This document shows, piece by piece, positions 5,508 to 8,489 of a stretch of DNA of 8,489 nt (positions are counted from its first letter, which is position 1; each line of letters opens with the position of its first letter). The notes beneath the pieces are model-generated. The model ran no database searches. It was not told the DNA's origin and saw only the letters and a program-made list of their open reading frames with translations. The position numbers were made by a program, and so were the translations under genes. Source of the DNA: Bacillota bacterium. GTDB taxonomy: Bacteria; Bacillota; Clostridia; Peptostreptococcales; Anaerovoracaceae. Location of the stretch: contig JAQSXD010000150.1 of NCBI GenBank assembly GCA_029266295.1, positions 1 to 8,489 of the forward strand, in the 5' to 3' direction.

Positions 5508-6704
5508 ATGTTTATATCATTCTTTTATCTACTAAGAGCCAGGGGGCTTTCTGTGTCTCTCAATGAATGGCTTTCGCTTATAGAAGCGCTGGATAAGGGC
5601 CTTTGCGGATCCAGCCTCCTTAATTTTTACCATCTTTGCAGGAGCATTCTGGTGAAAAGTGAAACGGACTATGACCGGTTTGATCTGGCCTTTGCGGAAT
5701 TTTTCAAAGGGATCGTTACCCCGGAGGATATTCCTGAGGAGATATGGAAATGGCTCAGTGAAGACATTAAAACAAAGGACATCGACGATAAGAATATGCT
5801 TGATGAATTCGTTCTGGAGCTTGAAGAGCTGCAGCGGCGTCTACAGGAGCGGATTGCGGAACAAAAAGAGAAGCATGATGGAGGCAACTACTGGATCGGT
5901 ACCGGGGGAACCTCAACCATGGGGTATAACGGTTATCACGAAAGAGGAATCCGTGTCGGGGGTGAAAGCCGCCACAAAAACGCGGTGCAGGTTGCCGGAG
6001 AAAGGAACTTCAAGGATTTCAGGCAGGATAATATTCTAGATATCCGTCAGTTTCAGATGGCGTTTCGTAAGCTGCGTCAGTTTTCCTCAAGGCTCGACGG
6101 GGCAAAAACCGAATTAGATATTGAAGGAACCATCGATGAGACCTGCGATAATGCCGGAAATCTGAAGTTAGTATGGGAAAGACCGAGAAAGAATACGGTG
6201 AAACTACTGCTGCTTTTTGATTCGGATGGCTCGATGATGCCGTATAGCAACATGTGCAGCCAGCTCTTCCAGGCTGTGAGCAAGTCAAATCACTTCAAGG
6301 ATCTCAAGGTGTATTATTTTCACAATTGCGTTTATGAGCATTTATACACAACTCCTCATTGCAGAAGAGGAGAGTGGATCGATACGGAGTGGGTTCTTTC
6401 AAACCTTAGCAGTGAATACAAGGTCATCATCATCGGCGATGCTTCCATGGCGCCCTCTGAACTGATGAGTAAGGGAGGAAATTGCTATGTGGGACTCTAC
6501 AACGAGATCCCGGGAATCGAATGGCTGAATCGCTTTAAAAAGAAATACCCGAAGCATATCTGGCTGAATCCGATTCCTGAGCGGGACTGGGAATATACTT
6601 ACGGCGCGAGAACACTGGCGAAAATCAGGGAACTGTTTCCCATGTACGAACTCACCATAGACGGGCTTGAGGCAGGGATCAAGAAACTGCTGGTTTCCAA
6701 ATAA
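5508..6704 (+). CDS. CoxE-like VWA domain protein, partner of the MoxR ATPase
   Basis: The 398-residue protein has the layout of CoxE-like VWA proteins paired with MoxR ATPases. It has an N-terminal helical region (FFYLLRARGLSVSLNEWL), an acidic helical stretch (about 75-120), a glycine-rich segment from G125 (GGNYWIGTGGTSTMGYNGY), and a VWA domain from about residue 230 to near 370. The tail KIRELFPMYELTIDGLEAGI is also characteristic. The metal-ion-dependent adhesion site reads D238-S-D-G-S242, so the usual DxSxS has Asp240 in place of the first Ser; a further conserved segment is VIIIGDASM. Its ATG comes one base after the MoxR stop codon with only a weak ribosome binding site, which suggests translational coupling and fixed stoichiometry. 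No signal peptide is seen; it should be cytoplasmic. Confidence 0.88.
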   Translation: MFISFFYLLRARGLSVSLNEWLSLIEALDKGLCGSSLLNFYHLCRSILVKSETDYDRFDLAFAEFFKGIVTPEDIPEEIWKWLSEDIKTKDIDDKNMLDEFVLELEELQRRLQERIAEQKEKHDGGNYWIGTGGTSTMGYNGYHERGIRVGGESRHKNAVQVAGERNFKDFRQDNILDIRQFQMAFRKLRQFSSRLDGAKTELDIEGTIDETCDNAGNLKLVWERPRKNTVKLLLLFDSDGSMMPYSNMCSQLFQAVSKSNHFKDLKVYYFHNCVYEHLYTTPHCRRGEWIDTEWVLSNLSSEYKVIIIGDASMAPSELMSKGGNCYVGLYNEIPGIEWLNRFKKKYPKHIWLNPIPERDWEYTYGARTLAKIRELFPMYELTIDGLEAGIKKLLVSK

Positions 6705-6767
6705 AGTCTGATACTGAAATGTTCCCTGGCTTGCAAATCGCTTCAGTTTCTCCGACCGCATCGAGAT

Positions 6768-6790
6768 ACAATCGCTATATCCTCGATTGT
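6768..6790. promoter_or_regulatory. Inverted repeat upstream of the sigma-54 activator gene
   Basis: ACAATCG (6768-6774) and CGATTGT (6784-6790) form a perfect 7-bp inverted repeat with a 9-bp spacer, ending 29 bp before the activator start codon. No T-run follows. It could be an operator for the activator gene or a leader hairpin. It does not resemble the GTAAG/CTTAC palindromes downstream of the activator gene, so autoregulation by the same protein is not supported. Confidence 0.4.
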
Positions 6791-6819
6791 GGATCGTCTT
6801 TAGAAAGGAAGGTCAGCCT

Positions 6820-8181
6820 ATGGTTATTGATAAAGACTATGAATTTTTTCTTGAAAATGTATTGGGACTGATGGTGATCAATTCAGAAGGAAATCTGGTC
6901 TATATGAATCGCCAATGTGCTGACTATATTAAGATGGATCAGGACAAGTCCATCGGGAAATATATCACAGAAGTGTTTCCGCCGACGAAGATGCTCGACC
7001 TGCTGACAGGCGACAAGACGGTCAATACGGACTTCTACTTTCATGACGGACGAATGAGCGTCAGTACCCAGGCGCAGCTTCGAAAGGATGGGGAAGTGGT
7101 AGGCGTTCTGGAATATGATATCATTCAGGACCTTGATTCCCTTGAGGATATTTTAAATAAATATGCACTGGTTCTCAATGATGAAATGAAATACTATCGG
7201 GAGGAATTCCGAAACCTTCAAAGAACAAAGTATTCCATTGAGAACATCCTGGGAAGCTCAAAAAAAATGGAAGATCTTCGCAAGCAGATCAAGATGGCAG
7301 CGACGTCGAATTCTACGGTGATTATTTCCGGAGAAACGGGAACAGGAAAGGAACTGGTAGCCCACTCCATTCACAATCTCAGCAGCAGGAAATTCAACGG
7401 ATTCGTCAAGATCAATGCTGCAAATTTTCCTGAGTCCCTTGCTGAGTCAGAATTTTTCGGCTATGAGGACGGTGCTTTTACCGGTGCCAAAAAAGGAGGG
7501 AAAAAGGGAAAATTTGAGATGGCGGATCGGGGGACTCTGTTTATCGATGAAGTCAGCCAGCTTCCGCTTACCCTTCAGCCAAAGCTGCTGCGGGTTCTTC
7601 AGGAACATGAAATCGATCGGCTGGGCGGGGATAAAAGCATCCCGGTGGACGTTCGAATCGTAGCTGCAACCAATGAGGACTTAAAGGAGATGGTCAAGGC
7701 CGGCAGATTCCGTGAGGATTTGTTCTACAGGCTGGATGTTTTCACCATTGATCTTCCGCCTTTAAGGGAACGTCTGGAGGATTTGCCCGAGCTCATCATG
7801 TATCGCATTGAGCAGCTGAATCTTGAGATGGGAAAAAACATTGTCAGGGTTGAGGATCAGGTATATCAATACCTAAGAAAATATGAATGGCCGGGTAATG
7901 TCAGAGAACTATACAACATTATTGAAAAAGCAATGAATTTTGCCTCCGGGGATACCTTGAAGCTGGAATTCTTCAGGCCGGATTCGGGAAGCGGTGCAAT
8001 GGATCTTGAAACGCTGAGCGAACTAGGAAATCCCATAGAGGTTGTGAAGCGGGAAGCAGAACGAAAATTAATCATGCATGTTCTTGCCATGTTCCGCGGG
8101 AATAAAACCAAGTCAGCGGAGTACCTTAAAATTTCTCGCCCGCTGCTGTACCAAAAGATGGCTCGGCTTGGAATCAAATAA
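6820..8181 (+). CDS. Sigma-54-dependent transcriptional activator with N-terminal PAS domain
   Basis: The 453-residue enhancer-binding protein has three parts. A PAS sensor occupies about residues 5-105 (FFLENVLGLMVINSEGNLVYMN ...), with a helical linker to about 143. The AAA+ sigma-54 interaction domain (about 145-375) has Walker A GETGTGKE at 171-178, the sigma-54 contact loop GAFTGA at 218-223, Walker B LFIDEV with Asp243-Glu244, and arginine finger segment GRFREDLFYRL at 295-305. A Fis-type helix-turn-helix (about 411-453, NKTKSAEYLKISRPLLYQKMARLGI) ends the protein. No receiver domain is present, so a small ligand or redox cue sensed by PAS is more likely than phosphorylation. ATG 6820 is chosen over TTG 6787 because AGGAAGG (6806-6812) lies 7 nt upstream. 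The likely target is the sigma-54 promoter at 8347. Confidence 0.95.
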   Translation: MVIDKDYEFFLENVLGLMVINSEGNLVYMNRQCADYIKMDQDKSIGKYITEVFPPTKMLDLLTGDKTVNTDFYFHDGRMSVSTQAQLRKDGEVVGVLEYDIIQDLDSLEDILNKYALVLNDEMKYYREEFRNLQRTKYSIENILGSSKKMEDLRKQIKMAATSNSTVIISGETGTGKELVAHSIHNLSSRKFNGFVKINAANFPESLAESEFFGYEDGAFTGAKKGGKKGKFEMADRGTLFIDEVSQLPLTLQPKLLRVLQEHEIDRLGGDKSIPVDVRIVAATNEDLKEMVKAGRFREDLFYRLDVFTIDLPPLRERLEDLPELIMYRIEQLNLEMGKNIVRVEDQVYQYLRKYEWPGNVRELYNIIEKAMNFASGDTLKLEFFRPDSGSGAMDLETLSELGNPIEVVKREAERKLIMHVLAMFRGNKTKSAEYLKISRPLLYQKMARLGIK

Positions 8182-8228
8182 CTATGGTTAACGAAATTGT
8201 AATTCTGCGCGAACACTGTATTTATGAA

Positions 8229-8239
8229 CTTACAGTAAG
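8229..8239. promoter_or_regulatory. Small palindrome CTTACAGTAAG, candidate second enhancer site
   Basis: CTTACAGTAAG is a perfect 11-bp palindrome with a one-base centre. Its CTTAC and GTAAG arms are the same pentamers found at the core of the 36-bp palindrome 50-60 bp downstream, in opposite order. It is centred about 140 bp before the predicted sigma-54 start site, within the usual range for enhancer-binding protein sites. It also lies between ACTGTA (8215-8220) and TACAGT (8231-8236), a partly overlapping inverted repeat. Confidence 0.4.
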
Positions 8240-8278
8240 AATAAAAGGTTGAATTAACTGAATTTTTATAATATTTAG

Positions 8279-8314
8279 AAAAGTTAGTGTAAGTACGTAC
8301 TTACACTAACTTTT
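8279..8314. promoter_or_regulatory. Perfect 36-bp palindrome: candidate enhancer (UAS) and/or terminator
   Basis: The 18-base left half AAAAGTTAGTGTAAGTAC (8279-8296) is exactly repeated in reverse complement at 8297-8314, with no spacer and no mismatch. It is centred about 78 bp upstream of the predicted sigma-54 start site, suitable for an enhancer-binding protein dimer or a pair of dimers. Its A-rich start and T-rich end also let it form a 16-bp hairpin with an ACGT loop and a short T-tail, so it may end the activator transcript as well. The symmetry is seen; both roles are inferred. Confidence 0.7.
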
Positions 8315-8346
8315 TCATATTCGTTGAAATTTCAATACATTAGATA

Positions 8347-8363
8347 TTGGCATAGTATTTGCT
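8347..8363 (+). promoter_or_regulatory. Sigma-54 (-24/-12) promoter of the transporter gene
   Basis: TTGGCA (8347-8352) and TTGCT (8359-8363) match the sigma-54 consensus TTGGCAC-N5-TTGCW, with the GG and GC doublets exactly 12 bp apart as required. Transcription should begin near 8374, about 33 nt before the transporter ATG. The gene for a sigma-54 activator ends 166 bp upstream, and a large palindrome lies between, which completes the arrangement expected for this promoter class. Confidence 0.88.
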
Positions 8364-8406
8364 ATATAAATAGTCTGAAAAAATACTTTATTTAGGAGGG
8401 ACATTT

Positions 8407-8489
8407 ATGGAAGCATTAGACGCAATGGAAACGTATGGTGTAATCAGCCTGATTCCGGTCGCTGTGGTGATCGTGACAGCCATTATTAC
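8407..8489 (+). CDS. Start of a membrane transporter, probably NhaC family (partial)
   Basis: Only 27 full codons are present before the window ends. The visible N-terminus has a short polar stretch (MEALDAMETYG) and then a hydrophobic segment (VISLIPVAVVIVTAII) that looks like a first membrane helix. The pattern YG-x-(I/L)-SL-(I/L)-P followed by a hydrophobic run recalls the start of NhaC-type Na+/H+ antiporters and related amino acid or acid/cation exchangers. TAGGAGGG (8393-8400) lies 6 nt before the ATG. It is driven by the sigma-54 promoter at 8347-8363. Membrane location is fairly safe; family and substrate are tentative with so few residues. Confidence 0.6.
   Translation, partial: MEALDAMETYGVISLIPVAVVIVTAII

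Noticed and set aside
6787..6819. TTG start for the sigma-54 activator, adding 11 residues.
   Set aside because: No ribosome binding site precedes it, it lies in the inverted repeat, and ATG 6820 has a good AGGAAGG.
8283..8310. GTTAG...CTAAC ends of the 36-bp palindrome as a third metal operator.
   Set aside because: The spacing between the arms is 18 bp, not 6 bp as in the two operators at 149 and 210; the pentamer match is probably chance.

Overview
This window looks like chromosomal DNA from an anaerobic, low-to-mid GC Firmicute of the class Clostridia. The grounds are gene content (DUF3793 with a short flavodoxin, YjdF, a copper-amine-oxidase-N/AMIN/Amidase_3 wall hydrolase, NhaC-type transporter), strong AGGAGG ribosome binding sites and sigma-A-like promoters. 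The family is not certain; an Anaerovoracaceae/Eubacteriales relative is a guess. No mobile elements, CRISPR arrays, rRNA or tRNA genes were seen.

Region 1 (1-1393) is a probable iron-responsive operon. A TTGACA-N17-TATATT promoter is followed by two 16-bp inverted repeats of the form GTTAG-N6-CTAAC, one at the transcription start and one just before the ribosome binding site. Then come a DUF3793 gene, a 12-bp intergenic hairpin, a flavodoxin gene and an intrinsic terminator.

Region 2 (1539-2955) holds two convergent genes sharing one bidirectional terminator: a YoaP-type GNAT acetyltransferase on the plus strand and yjdF on the minus strand. yjdF has its own promoter and a structured leader of about 150 nt that fits the yjdF (azaaromatic) riboswitch. 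That leader contains an 8-nt segment perfectly complementary to the yjdF ribosome binding site.

Region 3 (3006-6704) starts with a secreted N-acetylmuramoyl-L-alanine amidase. After a structured intergenic stem-loop comes a tightly coupled pair: a MoxR-type AAA+ ATPase and a CoxE-like VWA protein with a non-canonical MIDAS motif. Pairs of this kind act as chaperones or metal-cofactor maturation factors in other systems; the client here is not visible.

Region 4 (6768-8489) holds a PAS-containing sigma-54 activator (bacterial enhancer-binding protein). It is followed by a perfect 36-bp palindrome, a smaller CTTAC/GTAAG palindrome, a very good -24/-12 sigma-54 promoter and the first 27 codons of a membrane transporter that resembles NhaC-family Na+/H+ antiporters. 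The layout reads as a complete local switch: activator, enhancer sites, sigma-54 promoter, transporter. I see no wholly new system. The most worthwhile points are the sigma-54 switch with its unusually perfect palindrome, the DUF3793/flavodoxin double operator and the yjdF leader.
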